Positions 48,654 to 60,211 of a DNA stretch of 64,000 nucleotides are shown one piece after another (position 1 is the stretch's first letter; every line of letters starts with the position of its first letter). Position numbers and translations under genes: made by a program. This DNA is from Setoptus koraiensis (Eukaryota; Arthropoda), in assembly GCA_048013815.1 (NCBI GenBank), contig CM106585.1, forward strand, positions 16,058,001 through 16,122,000, given 5' to 3'. The notes beneath the pieces are model-generated. The model saw only the letters and a list, made by a program, of their open reading frames with translations. It did not search any database and was not told where the DNA came from.

Positions 48654-48907
48654 CTAGATCTTAAAACCGAGATCCCTCATGCATTTTTTGTGGGCTTCAA
48701 TCAGTTTTGTGCAGTTCTCTTCGCCGTTTTCCATGATACTAGGAATGATAATAGAATCTGCATGTTAGTGGTTTTATTGTAGATGACTTATTACTGTATG
48801 TTTCATGCAAAAATTTCTTACCAGGCATCACGAGCTTTTCTCGTTTCGGGACAAGCGCAACATGGCTTGCATGGTGGTTTTGGAGCACCCTGTTTATCGT
48901 CCGACAT
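48654..48907 (-). CDS. COX17: Cytochrome c oxidase copper chaperone COX17 (two exons)
   Basis: Exons 48822-48907 and 48654-48738 join across an 83-bp GT-AG intron (phase 2) to give 56 residues. The sequence has the copper-binding [16 protein letters not shown] followed by the second half of the twin CX9C coiled-coil-helix ([12 protein letters not shown]) and the diagnostic end L-G-F-K-I. It receives copper in the mitochondrial intermembrane space and passes it to SCO1 and COX11 for complex IV assembly. Slightly shorter than the human protein (63) at the N-terminus. The split gene is too short to be seen as one ORF but every family landmark is present. An AG lies one base before the ATG, so a 5' UTR intron may precede it. 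Confidence 0.95.
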
Positions 48908-48969
48908 CCTGGAATAATCGTAGATAAATTAATATCGATAATACTAATTGTTGTTTGAGTTTTGAATCG

Positions 48970-49101
48970 TCAGTACAATGATCTATATCTGAAGCCTACC
49001 ATGATATTGCGATGCATTCGTCTGTCAGCCAATAGAAGCCACGTGCAGATGGTTACAGTCATGCTCACTGAAAGCGCGAAAATAACTGCAGATTGCGTCA
49101 T
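48970..49101 (-). CDS. Small single-pass membrane microprotein ORF upstream of COX17 (possible)
   Basis: A 43-codon ATG ORF: M-T-Q-S-A-V-I-F-A-L-S-V-S-M-T-V-T-I-C-T-W-L-L-L followed by A-D-R-R-M-H-R-N. It is a hydrophobic segment with a basic flank, on the same strand and only 62 bp before the COX17 start. A weak donor (atg/gtaggc) near its end could join the acceptor just before the COX17 ATG. That would give a 38-residue ORF whose stop overlaps the first codons of COX17. The N-terminal pattern loosely recalls the mitochondrial assembly factor PET117, but the rest of that protein is not found. It could also be a uORF or chance. Confidence 0.3.
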   Translation of the reverse strand: MTQSAVIFALSVSMTVTICTWLLLADRRMHRNIMVGFRYRSLY

Positions 49102-49636
49102 TGAATTCTGATACAATTAATGGATTTTTTGCTTGCATCTACATGATTATTATCAAGAGTTGGATTCCACAACCGAAATCGTGTAGAAACATCACAAATG
49201 AAAAAAGTTCGTTGTCAGCACAACTATTTGTCATTACAATAAATGAGCAATCTAATACCAGCGGTGGCACTACTGCTAAAGAGAGACTTTGGCAATATTT
49301 CGTCATCGTGTCTCTCCACAAATAGGAGAGGATTACAATCCGGAGGGCTAGCCTAGAATAACAACCGATACTATACTCAAAACGGAATGCATGAAAACAA
49401 AATATCCGATGTGTAAAAACGTAGTTTTGAATTGACCTATATCTCAATAGGACTTCATATGGTAAAATAAATATTGAATTTGCATTAGCTTATTATTGAT
49501 ACAAACAATTTCCATTACAGGCATTATAACAGTGTCATTGTGGTCTTCTTTTGGTACCATTTGATGCTTTGATTTGCTAAGCTTGGACAATAAACATGCT
49601 GGCATGGCACGGATCAAATAGGCTGGCCACAAGTGC
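49102..49636. other. Intergenic, 3' side of the RING gene
   Basis: AT-rich DNA between the microprotein ORF and the RING gene. Short ORFs on both strands show no family features. It presumably contains the RING gene's 3' UTR. Confidence 0.5.
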
Positions 49637-50011
49637 TCATTTCTGGCCTTGTATTGGATTGGCAATGCCGTCCGCGGAAGTAACTGACGTTTTCTCTTCT
49701 CTCTCATGCACTTTGTAGATAGTATAGTTCAAATGAATCAATTCGATGACAATCAGTAGTATGACAATGACGAGAAAGAGATTTGTGATGTTGAGCCGCA
49801 ATTTATCATTATTTTTGGAGGTGTCCCTCATCATTATTCGAGTGATTCTTGCACGGCATATTGGACATATGCTCTGGTAGGATTGATATTTTCGATATTT
49901 TTTAGCCTTTTCGATGCACCTGTAGCAGAAGGTGTGATGGCAATTCAAAACAACAGGCTTCTTGTAGTCCATCAGACATATGGAGCATTCTGATCCTCCA
50001 GTGGCCTCCAT
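49637..50011 (-). CDS. RING-finger protein with a single C-terminal transmembrane helix
   Basis: Encodes 124 residues from the ATG at 50011. A C3HC4 RING starts almost at once: C-S-I-C, then N-C-H-H-T-F-C-Y-R-C and C-P-I-C, spacing typical of RING-HC E3 ubiquitin ligases. A hydrophobic helix L-F-L-V-I-V-I-L-L-I-V-I-E-L-I follows at about 77-91, then a charged tail. It is likely a small membrane-anchored E3 ligase with the RING in the cytosol. It resembles many short RING-TM proteins of arthropods and I cannot name an orthologue. Single exon; the open frame extends 20 codons upstream without an ATG. Confidence 0.85.
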   Translation of the reverse strand: MEATGGSECSICLMDYKKPVVLNCHHTFCYRCIEKAKKYRKYQSYQSICPICRARITRIMMRDTSKNNDKLRLNITNLFLVIVILLIVIELIHLNYTIYKVHEREEKTSVTSADGIANPIQGQK

Positions 50012-50784
50012 GGTGGCTAGTCGGCAATGGCAGTAGGCGGTTGAAAGAAGAAGAAACTTTGGTGACCACAAATAATATCATCAATTTCGCGTTAGGTAAT
50101 AGTGATGGTAAAGTAATGGTGGATAAATACTAGGGCCTATTGATATACAATTGAGTGACCGATCATACAATATTTAGCTGTGAAGAGCGCAAGAAGTGCG
50201 CCACAATTAGCGTGTTTACAATGAAAATGTGAACATGCCCGTGGCAATCCTCCATTGCAATGCCAGGACATGGCGCCTCACTTTACCCCCCTTGGCAGAT
50301 TGCACTTTAATCATGAGGCTAGTTATTGTGACTTTTAGCCGCTAGTTGTTTGGCGCCCTTAAAACCATCCCGACTATTGTGGCAAGCCGAAGATTTCGCT
50401 GATTGCTCAGTTGTCTCGACATGCAAAAGGCCGAACTGGACAATTCTCTCGCCAACAGATAAAAATAGTTGTCGATTGCATGCAATGTCTGCTGTTTGTA
50501 TATCTCTCATCAATCGTATGATATTTATTTGTTCTCTCTCGATCTTTCTTTCTCTCTATCATTGATTTAATTTGAATATAAATTTAATCAGTCCAACACT
50601 ATCGCGTAAATCATCTACACCATGATATCACGACACATATATTAGGTATTAGAGTGTATGTATGTACATTAAGTTGTTTTTATGGGCTTGTATGTATGTT
50701 TGGTTGTCATATGCTAAAATCTAAACCATTAGTCTTAGACAATTGATCCATCTACTGTGCGACCTGGTGGCGGTCCAAATCAAT
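50012..50784. other. Intergenic between the RING gene and the secreted Cys-rich gene
   Basis: Contains the RING gene promoter on the left and the 3' UTR of the secreted-protein gene on the right. No further ORF, RNA gene or repeat is recognised. Confidence 0.5.
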
Positions 50785-51962
50785 CTAGTTGGCTGCCTTG
50801 CCAAAAAGGAAGCCAGCATAGATCGATATGTATTGTGTCAATGGATTATCACTGAGTTTCCCTTTCGATTTGAAAGATGCGGGTGGTAGAGCTTTCTTGC
50901 ACGTGTCGGATTTTTCACTGAATACATCCTCGGGGCAAATTTGGCCATTGAAGCCGCCAAATGTGTCTAAGACGTATTGCTGGAATACGTCGTAGGCATC
51001 TTTTCCACAAGCGGCGCTAACACGATCCTTGGAACACCTTTGCCATTGAGTGAAACCACAACAAGCTGTATCGTATCTGTCATCTTGTGTGACCCTTGTG
51101 GTACTGTTTAGATAGTCCACAGCCGAGAGTAGTCTGTCTACACAATTCGATCTGTAGTCTTGCGTCTCAAACACTTTGTCCACGATGCAAGGTGAGTGCT
51201 CTAGAAGCTCTGTAATTGTCAAGTAATTATTAAATGAAGGTTGTTAGCGGATTGGATAACCAACTAGATAAGATGCACTGAAATGAATCAGTGTCGGATC
51301 ACTTACTTTGTTTGTTTTCGGGGCTCTTGCAAAATTCTTCCACTGTTTTGGTGAATGACTCCAAAAAGAAATCAAACAATTCACGCTGCAATGGCGTTGC
51401 ACACTTTTTGATGTAATTCTTTTGGCACTCAACTACGCCGTCGAAGGAACTGCAAAAAGAACGAAAGTGAAGTGAACAAGTGAATAAAGAATTAGTGTTG
51501 CCGTTATCATTATCATCATGACAGACGATTAGCCAATCAAATTTACATTTGTATCTAAGATCTACTTACTTGCACAATTTGTCGATGCCCTCCTTGGTTT
51601 TGAGAATGTCGCCCGGACGATCGGCCTTGCCGAAGCTCTGTAATGTTTCGTAGCATTTGTCGATTTCTTTGCCGTGACACAAGTCGGCCTTCTTTCCTTT
51701 AGGACGCGGACTTTGCTGTCTCGTGCGACCCTGTCTGACTTGGGCCTCGGCCAATGCAAACATAATGCATAGCCCCGCGCCTGTGGAATGGGAAACATTT
51801 CGATTATATAACAATTATGATTAATTACTGAAAAAATTTTGCTTGAAAATGACTGGACAATTGTGTTTGGAACTGAGCCTGTTTGAAGCTGCTGTCATTG
51901 ATTATCTGTTGTTATTCGATTTTCGTGGATTAATTACCTATAAGTATTGATTTGTTCATCAT
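50785..51962 (-). CDS. Secreted cysteine-rich protein resembling arthropod 27-kDa haemolymph glycoprotein (four exons)
   Basis: Exons 51938-51962, 51570-51780, 51307-51449 and 50785-51209 join with matching phases (1, 2, 1) to give 267 residues. The first exon junction completes a clear signal peptide: M-M-N-K-S-I-L-I-G-A-G-L-C-I-M-F-A-L-A-E-A, cleavage before Q-V-R-Q. The mature protein is helical and cysteine-patterned: K-L-C-N-S-F-D-G-V-V-E-C-Q-K-N-Y-I-K-K-C, later E-E-F-C, H-S-P-C-I, A-C-C-G-F-T-Q-W and G-Q-I-C-P-E. This layout fits the arthropod 27-kDa haemolymph glycoprotein-like group (DUF1397-type) or the related DUF19-like secreted proteins. It probably acts in haemolymph or secretions; the ligand is unknown. 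A TATA-like box lies at 52231-52236. Confidence 0.82.
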
Positions 51963-52230
51963 GTTGCTGGTTAATCTGGTTTTCTTTATCTTGTTAAAAA
52001 TTACTTATGTTGTTTTTGCCTCGAACACTTGCGACAAGTGATAGTGATGAAATAATTCTTTCGAAGATTTTTTTCGACTGCTAGATTTATAAGAGTCACA
52101 CACTGTAAATCGCGACCAAATAATAATAATGCACACAACTAAATCGGACTCAATCCCACGATCATCTAACTAGCTGCGACCTTTCCTGATGCAAACATCA
52201 AAAAGACTAGAGTGATTCAGGCGCAACTAC

Positions 52231-52236
52231 TTTATA
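52231..52236 (-). promoter_or_regulatory. TATA-like box upstream of the secreted Cys-rich gene
   Basis: The minus strand reads ggggcaggtataaagtag, a well-formed TATAAA in a GC-rich setting, 269 bp before the start codon. A second, weaker TATAAA lies at about 52085-52090. Which one is used is unknown. Confidence 0.35.
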
Positions 52237-52267
52237 CCTGCCCCTTTAACAGGTTGTTCAAAGCGAT

Positions 52268-52268
<1 letters not shown>

Positions 52269-52303
<35 letters not shown>
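52269..52303. repeat. (GA)n microsatellite
   Basis: About 17 GA units, near the TATA-like box of the secreted gene. Confidence 0.95.
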
Positions 52304-52306
<3 letters not shown>

Positions 52307-54439
52307 CTATTCAGCATTTTCGTACTGAAGAACCAACGACAACAACGAGTGGATAACGTGTGTCTAGTCATGCTAGAGCAACTTTACTATATGCTATTAT
52401 CATCATATAGTTTGTCATAAAGCTGCTTTCGCCATTAAACAGATAGAAGCATGCAACATCTCTTCGTTTGCATCTCTGACGTCTTGAGTCGTCGTGAGTT
52501 TTAGTTTGACGGTCAATTACTTTGTATGTTTGTATGTACACACCATATATGATTGAGCAAACTACAACCAAAACAAAACCACCTATGGTATGTTATGTGA
52601 GGATGAAACGAGTCTTTGAGGGTGACTCAGCCGAATTGACTCTCTTGAGAGACTCATGCTTATGGGGATCGAGCACTTCGAACATTTGCGAGAAAGCAAC
52701 AACAGGTTAGTTTGAAAAGGAAAGGAAGTTCTATAAAATAGTTGTAGATTGCACAGTTGAGCATGATATATCGTGACTAAATGTGGCACCGACAGTGGCA
52801 ACAGCAATGCAAACATTATTGTGAGATTACCTGAGGCAATCAGTCGTAAAGAGAATAACAGCCACAACACAAGGTGACATTTGACATGGTGATTGCTTTA
52901 TCTGCTCAAAGAAACTTACACAACACGCTGTCTCTCTTCATATATATACTATACAACCTATCTGCCTCATTCATTTATTATAAGCCAGATAAGTAAGTAC
53001 ACAAGCAAGCAGTATAGCACGTTCAAGGTAAACATACAGGTAATTCCAGGTATATTTTTGGTTCATGTTGATGCGTTGCAATTCGGTACCAATAATGCAA
53101 TAATGACAATACAGTACTTGCAACGAAGTTCGAAATACAATGACGTGAAATGGTGATTGGCTCTTTCTACTTGATCATTCTGCTACTTGCATTACAAGTA
53201 GATAAATTGAATCGCTTAGATCTCTATGTCTACAAAACGTATTCTATTCGTCACTCACTCGTCACTATATTTCAACTGCTTCCTGGATCTGAATCTGAGC
53301 CTAAAGTTTTCGTCATGGCGTAGTCATTCAGGTAGCGTATCTTATGATGAACAATATGCGACTGTAAACCTTTAGATTGTCGAGTGACAGTTATTCATAT
53401 ACAATCAACAACTAATCAAGCTTATTCAAGCTTTTTCAAGCCCGAAGAAATAAATCGAGAACAAATATTGTTGAATTCATTCATGATTTTGCAGCTCTCG
53501 CAATAAACTCGTGCAGTATCGAATGATACTGAATGCACTCTACCATGTATCATGGTAGAGTTCATCAAACATAGCACAATAAACAGATATACAACTAGCT
53601 CGATATGAACAAGAGAGATCAACGAACAGGTGAATGGAGCATATGTAAATCTATGTGTATCCAATTCTAGCTCAACTTCCTATACACCCATGTATATCGG
53701 TGCTATATCTACCTACACACGAAGTCATGTATGACCTTTGAGGCATTTTAGACTTGATCTGTTTATGACTGGCAATCAAGTTCACCATCATTTGAGCGTT
53801 TGAAAATTCCAAGACAGATAGGATTAGATAGATTATACACAACTATCTAATTGATCTTGTTGCTCTCTCTCTCTCTCTCTCTCTCTCCCTCTTTCAAAGG
53901 CCAAAGAACCCCGAAGAAGAATAAACTCGGTTAGTTCAAAGATTGCTGTTCTCTAAGATCAATCACTGTTAATGGACACATGAAGAGTTACATCGGTGGA
54001 TCTGCCTCATTTATTTAAATATATGGTATTTTATTGATAGAGGTCAGTCAACTTTGGAACGGCGGTCTTCCAAAGTTTGAGACCTTCAACTGATTAAGAT
54101 TGCACCGACTTGTATGATATTCCGATGACTAAAGAGTTAAGAACTTTAGCTTGTTTGTATTTTCGAGCTGTATCTATCATCCAAACAACCAGTTGAGCTT
54201 TCTATCGTTGAACAGATCAATAACAATAAGTAACTGGTCATTTTTTAATTCTCGATATATTCACTATGTGATTTAAATCCTTTCAATTCAAAGGCCGCTT
54301 TGAGCTGATGTTCTACTGCTCCGGCTGCCTCTCCAAATCTAGAATCTTACTATTATTCCATCCTTGACTTAGGAGCAGTATAGTGGCAAAAACTCAAGTT
54401 GTGACTGTGAATATTGGATCATACATCATCGATTGGTGT

Positions 54440-55618
54440 CTAAAGACAATTCGGTCCTGGTAAGTTGCATAAAACCGTTGTCAATATATGTTCTATGAGA
54501 TAGAAGAGAGTGACCTTATAAAGTTAGAATATATGCTTACCTTTTACAGTTGAATAGGCCCACATATTGCTCATATTGAGGTTGCTGCTGTCGAATTTGG
54601 GTGCACGATTGTGTTCCAGCTCAAAGTATTTCAGTTGCATAACTATTTGCAGCTCCACTTTGTCAGATGAACTTGTACTTTTTCCCCTGTTGGGATCTCT
54701 TCTAGTGTTCGAAGCCATGGTCAAAATTGTTTTATCTGATTTGATTGAACAATAAAATGTCTGTGATCTGTTACACCAATAGTGTTGGGATGAGTTTGAT
54801 TGGGGCGCGAATTTAATGGAATTATCCCCAGAAAAATCACATTCTATTTGTTGGGAAGAACTCTGATCATCCTCTGGAGATTTGTTCTTCATACCAGCAT
54901 GACTTGGATCATCAATGAGAGTCAGTTTTTCCCTGAACAGCTCAAATTTTTCAGCCTCTCTCGAATCGATCGGAGGTACTGTGCCAAATGGATCGGACTG
55001 AATATTCTCTCCGGAACGTTTCTCTAGATCCATTCCTTGACTAAAATCTGTATAATGCGACAATTTCAGAGATTCTTCGGGCCAATCTATGGGCTTGCGA
55101 AAGTTTAATATTGCTCTGGTCAAACTAGAGTAGTGTACAAGAGTCGGCCTTTCTCCATTTACACCTCCGATTGGCTGATATCCGGTACTCGTATTCAAAT
55201 CTATGAGAAATTTGAAGCACTCCATATCAACCCATAAACTAAGCGCGTTGTTTGCCTGTGGACGCACATCGGACTTTTCGATTGACAAACTTCTATTGGC
55301 GAACGATATGCCTTCGATCTTGGTCAATGGCATATAACCTAGAAGGTTAGATAAATTGGAATCTGTCCTGAGAACACTTCTTACCTCTATGTGACCCCTC
55401 AATGACAATCTGACCCTCTGATCAACACTGAGCGCCTCTAGATTTGTTGATATTGGCTCTTCATGAAGTAATCTGCACGGTGTTATTGCTAGTTCATATT
55501 GCTCAGTGTTGATATAATTCCAACTAACGTCACTATTGTGATAATGTAATAACAGTAGTGAGGCTAAAGCGATGACAGCGAAAACAAGGGCCAAGGATGC
55601 AAGAGTCTTGAGGAGCAT
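54440..55618 (-). CDS. Unrecognised type II single-pass membrane protein (two exons proposed)
   Basis: Exon 54541-55618 starts with an ATG and a hydrophobic segment (L-A-S-L-A-L-V-F-A-V-I-A-L-A-S-L-L-L-L, about 6-24) that is a signal anchor or uncleaved signal. The rest is soluble with several N-x-S/T sites (N-L-S, N-R-S, N-T-S, N-K-S, N-S-S, N-M-S) and a few cysteines, which fits a lumenal or extracellular position. The frame runs through a good donor (aaag/gtaagc, phase 1). An acceptor 84 bp on (54457-54458) adds G-P-N-C-L and a stop, total 364 residues. An alternative acceptor giving a 48-bp intron reaches the same stop. I recognise no family. It is divergent from IDH3A. Confidence 0.65.
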
Positions 55619-56819
55619 CTTCGGCTTGTTGGAATAATAAGTTATCTATAAATTTGAGTAATGCTTCTTTGTGCATGTACCTATTAACAATGGCAATGTT
55701 TCTGTGTATGAATCAATTGTGAGTAGTCATCGATTATTTCGAACTAATATTTGATTGAATTTATGTTATCAGTTAGAAAGATCCGAACAGGAAGCAACAA
55801 TAGTGGAGAAACATAATTATTTAGCGAGGTGTGTATTTGAGCCGTCCGGAAGCTAGCTTTATCGAAGCTATACCGATGATAGGCAGGGCTAACTGGACAT
55901 TGTTTGTTTTGTTGATAATTAGATCAACGGCTGCAAGCAAATCATTGTTCAAACAAATGTCAACAAATAAAACTAAATGTAGTTGATCGAAATGTTTACA
56001 CTAACCAACCAAACATTGAAATAATGAGCACAATGAATATTTCTTGAGTCAATGAACTAGTTGAAACTTGCATGAAGGTACACAGGTTGTCCGTACTCTA
56101 CTTGGGCCTGGCAAATTATTATTGTTGACACCTATTAAGGTCACAATATCAACTAAACAGAGAAACGAATGCTGACAATTGACCGACAGGTATTCCAGGA
56201 GTTGATTCAGTTGCAGTCAGCTTCAAAAATATCGGTCTCTTTTCCATAGGAATCTCTGAGGCCCCTCTCTGTCACTCAAATTCTATTCTAACCTTTTCTA
56301 GAACCATATTTACTGTGACAAAACCATCTATTCTTCAGATCTAATGGTAAGTTCGATAACTGTGTTCGCTCAATCAAATACTGAATCAGCCTTATGAGGA
56401 TCGTTATGCGTGATCTATCATGGCGCCTCCTGAAGTTTCGCCTCGATATCTCATCTGGTACTCTCGTTGCTCGAGTCAGGACTAAATCACAATGTCAAGT
56501 GAAAAGTGGATCGTACAGTCAAGAATCGTTCGACCTGGGATTTGAAGATGCGGATATTCATATGAATTCAGAGGAGAATTTTTTTTTTCGTTCGAACTTC
56601 GCGCGTCGCTATGTGTTCATCTTGAACCAATTCTCTCAAGGTGATCCCACGAGGCTCTGTGTCATGGTTAAATCAACTACTACTAGCACTAGGTTATAGT
56701 GTTACTCAGATGATATTCTTAACTTATTATTGCATTATTATTTATATTTATTATTAGTATTATTATTATTGAGAATCTAAATAAATTTTTTAACTTATTC
56801 GCTAGATTGATCCAGGAAA
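55619..56819. other. 1.2-kb divergent intergenic region before IDH3A
   Basis: Promoter territory of the membrane-protein gene and IDH3A. One 101-codon plus-strand ORF (56394-56699) shows no family likeness and is not called. AT-rich ATT repeats lie just before IDH3A. Confidence 0.5.
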
Positions 56820-58090
56820 ATGCTAGGTCGCCAAGCAAGAAACCTTTTGAATTGTTTAGCCAATCAATCTATTAGATCGCAATCAACTTCGACTAAGACG
56901 ACAGTCACATTAATTCCCGGAGATGGTATAGGACCAGAAATTTCGTCTGCAGTTCAACAAATATTTGCTACTGCAAGCGTACCTATTGAATGGGATGTCG
57001 TCGACGTTACTCCAGTCAAGTATCCAGATGGAAAATTTGGTATACCACAAAAAGCTATAGAGTCTGTTAATAGGCACAAAATCGGATTAAAGGGGCCCCT
57101 TATGACACCTATAGGCAAAGGGCATAGATCTCTCAATCTTGAGATACGAAAAGTGTTTAATTTATATGCCAATATAAGACCATGTAGATCGCTAGAGGGC
57201 TATCAGACTCTTTACGATAATGTCGATGTTGTAACAATCAGAGAAAATACAGAGGGTGAATATAGCGGTATCGAGCATGAAATTGTCTCCGGAGTAGTAC
57301 AGAGTATTAAACTTATTACTGAACCTGCCAGCAGACGAGTTGCTGAGTATGCATTTGAATATGCCAAGGCGAATGGACGTAAAATGGTAACTGCCGTACA
57401 CAAAGCAAATATTATGCGTATGTCTGATGGATTATTTCTACAATGCTGCCGAGAGACCGCCGAAAGGCATCCAGAGATCACTTATACGGAGATGTATCTA
57501 GATACTGTTTGCCTTAACGTGAGTATGCTAAATATTATAATTGAGCACCCATAAACAATAATTAATATACTAATATACCATTGTTTTGATTTTTGCGTAG
57601 ATGGTCCAAGATCCCTCTAAATTTGACGTATTAGTCATGCCAAATCTCTATGGAGACATTCTAAGTGACTTGTGCGCGGGTCTGGTCGGAGGTTTGGGTG
57701 TCACTCCGTCTGGCAACATCGGAAAAGGTGGTGCTGTTTTCGAATCTGTGAGTAATACCATACATCTAATCATACACCTGAGTTAATCTCCTGAATCAAT
57801 GTATGCGCACAGAGATATATACAAAAATCTATAATCCCACACCTTCTACATCGACTGCTAATTAGGTTCACGGTACAGCCCCTGACATTGCCGGCCAAGA
57901 CAAGGCCAACCCGACGGCTCTTTTGCTCAGTGCTGTAATGATGCTTAGACATATGCACTTAAATGAATTTGCGGATAAAATAGAACGAGCATGTTTGGAC
58001 GTAATTAAAGAAGCGAGATACCTGACTGCCGATCTTGGCGGAAGAGCGAAATGCTCGGAATTTACGAAAGAAATCTGTGAGAAACTCTAA
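56820..58090 (+). CDS. IDH3A: Isocitrate dehydrogenase [NAD] subunit alpha, mitochondrial (three exons)
   Basis: Exons 56820-57518, 57601-57747 and 57866-58090, all GT-AG and phase 0, give 356 residues (human 366). An Arg-rich, acid-free presequence (about 1-25) precedes [11 protein letters not shown]. Substrate and cofactor motifs are intact: [36 protein letters not shown], the metal-binding D-T-V and N-L-Y-G-D-I-L-S-D, and the NAD-binding H-G-T-A-P-D-I-A-G. It is the catalytic subunit converting isocitrate to 2-oxoglutarate in the TCA cycle, working with beta/gamma regulatory subunits. AATAAA at 58328-58333. Convergent with SIRT5. Confidence 0.96.
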
Positions 58091-58661
58091 TCATTAGGCA
58101 AAACTTGAGTCACAAATTTAGGTAACTCTCTTAGGTTGCTATATACTCAATGAAGCCCATAGCTTTTTTCCTAACTCAAATTATATTTGATTGGATTAGA
58201 TAAATCATCAATTTACCCCCTTATTAAGCCAGGGGTCTCTAGAGGGTATAGCAATTTCGTTTTTAGAATAGTGTTTCTATACTCATGACATTATGACACC
58301 TCGTCAGAACTTCTAATAGAGATAAATAATAAACAATTAAGATGATTTCATTATATCTTCTTTTTTGAAAACGTTAGACTATATCAATATCCAAGTATAT
58401 GTACGTTAGTTTACAAAATACAAACAGAAGTGACGTACTCTCCTGCTAAAAATAACATGTTTTTGTGGAGTTTCATAAACTCCTACTATCTCATAAATAT
58501 CCGATGGAATCACTGAATTTATCTTGGTCCCGGCATGCCCGTCGCCTGTCTCTATATGGACTCGAAATTCTGCCTATTGTGACGATACGTTGCTGATTGC
58601 TTTAAACTCATATCAAGGGTGCGCATAGGAAGGGGAAAGAGAGCGTACCATTTTTGATAAC
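58091..58661. other. Convergent intergenic between IDH3A and SIRT5
   Basis: Contains the 3' UTRs of both genes. Apart from the IDH3A polyadenylation signal I see nothing in it. Confidence 0.55.
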
Positions 58662-60211
58662 TCAATCCTTGAGGGCCTCTACCAAGGTCTTTGTACATTC
58701 GCCTTCGAAGTGGAAACCTAAATGAAAGCAGGATCATTAGTTTTAGTTTTCACCATCATCATCATCATAATAGCTACTTAGCCATTTTTTATTTACTCAC
58801 CGAAGATACCTGTATTAGGGGTTGACTCTATGTTGAACTCGGCAACAGGCACGCCTCTAAAATTGTTCGATTGAGATTGAAAAAAAGTGATTAGTCAAAA
58901 GGTTGCTATAAGGCAGGGACCATCTGAATATCAGCATCTTTTGTAGTGCAGTTACCTTGAAGCTACCGCTGGTGCAAACATCGCCGCAGGATAAACTATA
59001 GAACTAGTTCCGATCTGGTCACAAATTAAATATTGCATCATTGAATGATGAGTTATGTAATTAAATATTGTCGAGGATGGAAAGTTAGTGACACCAGTAA
59101 AAAATCTCACTTACCACTAGGCATAGATCACAACCTTCAAGCTCTTTCTGAGCTTCTTCGAGAACCGATGGATCCAAGGCCTCTCCGAACCATACGACAG
59201 CAGGTCTATGCGAAACGAATTAATATGTTGAGTTATGCTTTCAATAGGGGGCAGTGACAAATAGCTAGACTTTATATGTGTCTCAAGTTCAAAACTCACC
59301 TAAGTAAACCTACGCTACATTTCTTGCATGTGGGTAGCTCTTTGATAGGTATATTGACCGGAGGTTCGCTATCATCGAACTCTGTCTCTCTCAGTTTAGG
59401 TGCGATGGGCGAATCATAATTCTCTGCTACATCGCCACAGGAAGTACACCTAGTCTTGAATAGAGTTCCATGTAATTCTAGAACGTTTTCGCTACCGGCT
59501 TTCTTGTGCAGTTCATCGATATTTTGCGTTACAATTACAAATCTCTTATTTTCTTGCTTAAACCTCTTCTCCACATCTGCTAATGCATGATGAGCAGCGT
59601 TGGGTGATCTGGACATGACTAACTCTCTGCGGTAGCTTTGGGGGCAAATAGGATCAAAAGAATTTTAGCAATTCATGTTGCATGTAGTAAAGTGATCGCT
59701 TGCCATAGATAAATCTACTTACTGGTAAAACTGCCACACAAGAGAAGGATTACTAGTGAAAGCTTCGTTGGTAGCGAGCTTCATGGGTTCATATCGCCTC
59801 CAGAAGCCGGCTGGTCCTCGAAATGTTGGGATGCCACTCTCAGCGCTAAACGTATGATGAGAATAGAAGCGAGTAAAATTCTAGTTAGCATATAGAATTG
59901 TCAGCTATCGAATTCTTCTACCCTACTGGTGCATATTAGGGTTAAGTTGAGATATTAGGTTCCAATTGGGACACTTGTTACCTTACGCCCGAGCCCGTTA
60001 AAGCGACAACATGTTTGGCTTTAGCGAATGCTTTCTTGAACTCGCTCATACTTGACGATGGCCTGTTTTGGGGTTTCATCATGGCTAATCCTGATTGTGT
60101 AACCCCGCCTAAACGATGTGAATTCGAGAACAATGAGTCAGGTGAAATTCTACAATATTTTTGTATGCTCGCCCCGATCGATTTGAATGCGCATGTTGGT
60201 GTCAAAGCCAT
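58662..60211 (-). CDS. SIRT5: NAD-dependent protein deacylase sirtuin-5, mitochondrial (seven exons)
   Basis: Exons 59982-60211, 59723-59845, 59300-59635, 59115-59205, 58956-59014, 58801-58856 and 58662-58717 join with consistent phases into 316 residues (human 310). Introns are 83-136 bp. After a mitochondrial-type leader comes [10 protein letters not shown], then [16 protein letters not shown] (NAD site; Ser replaces the usual Ala of GAG), the class III marker Y117-H-Y-R120 that reads acidic acyl groups, T-Q-N-I-D-E-L-H, catalytic H173, zinc cysteines C181/C184 and C221/C224, V-V-W-F-G-E, G-T-S-S and E-F-N. It should remove succinyl, malonyl and glutaryl groups from lysines of mitochondrial enzymes. 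The start is the first ATG in the open frame. Confidence 0.95.

Larger units (their letters stand above)
51963..54439. other. 2.5-kb gene-free stretch
   Basis: Holds the promoter of the secreted gene, a GA microsatellite (52269-52303), a CT tract (about 53867-53887), and a near-perfect hairpin with a 3-base loop (53533-53565). The small ORFs on both strands have no family-like features. Its right end borders the last coding bases of the membrane-protein gene. Confidence 0.5.

Noticed and set aside
56394-56699. 101-codon ORF upstream of IDH3A
   Set aside because: Begins with ATG and is not low-complexity, but I see no family likeness, no good splice context and no codon pattern like its neighbours. 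Could be reopened with transcript data.
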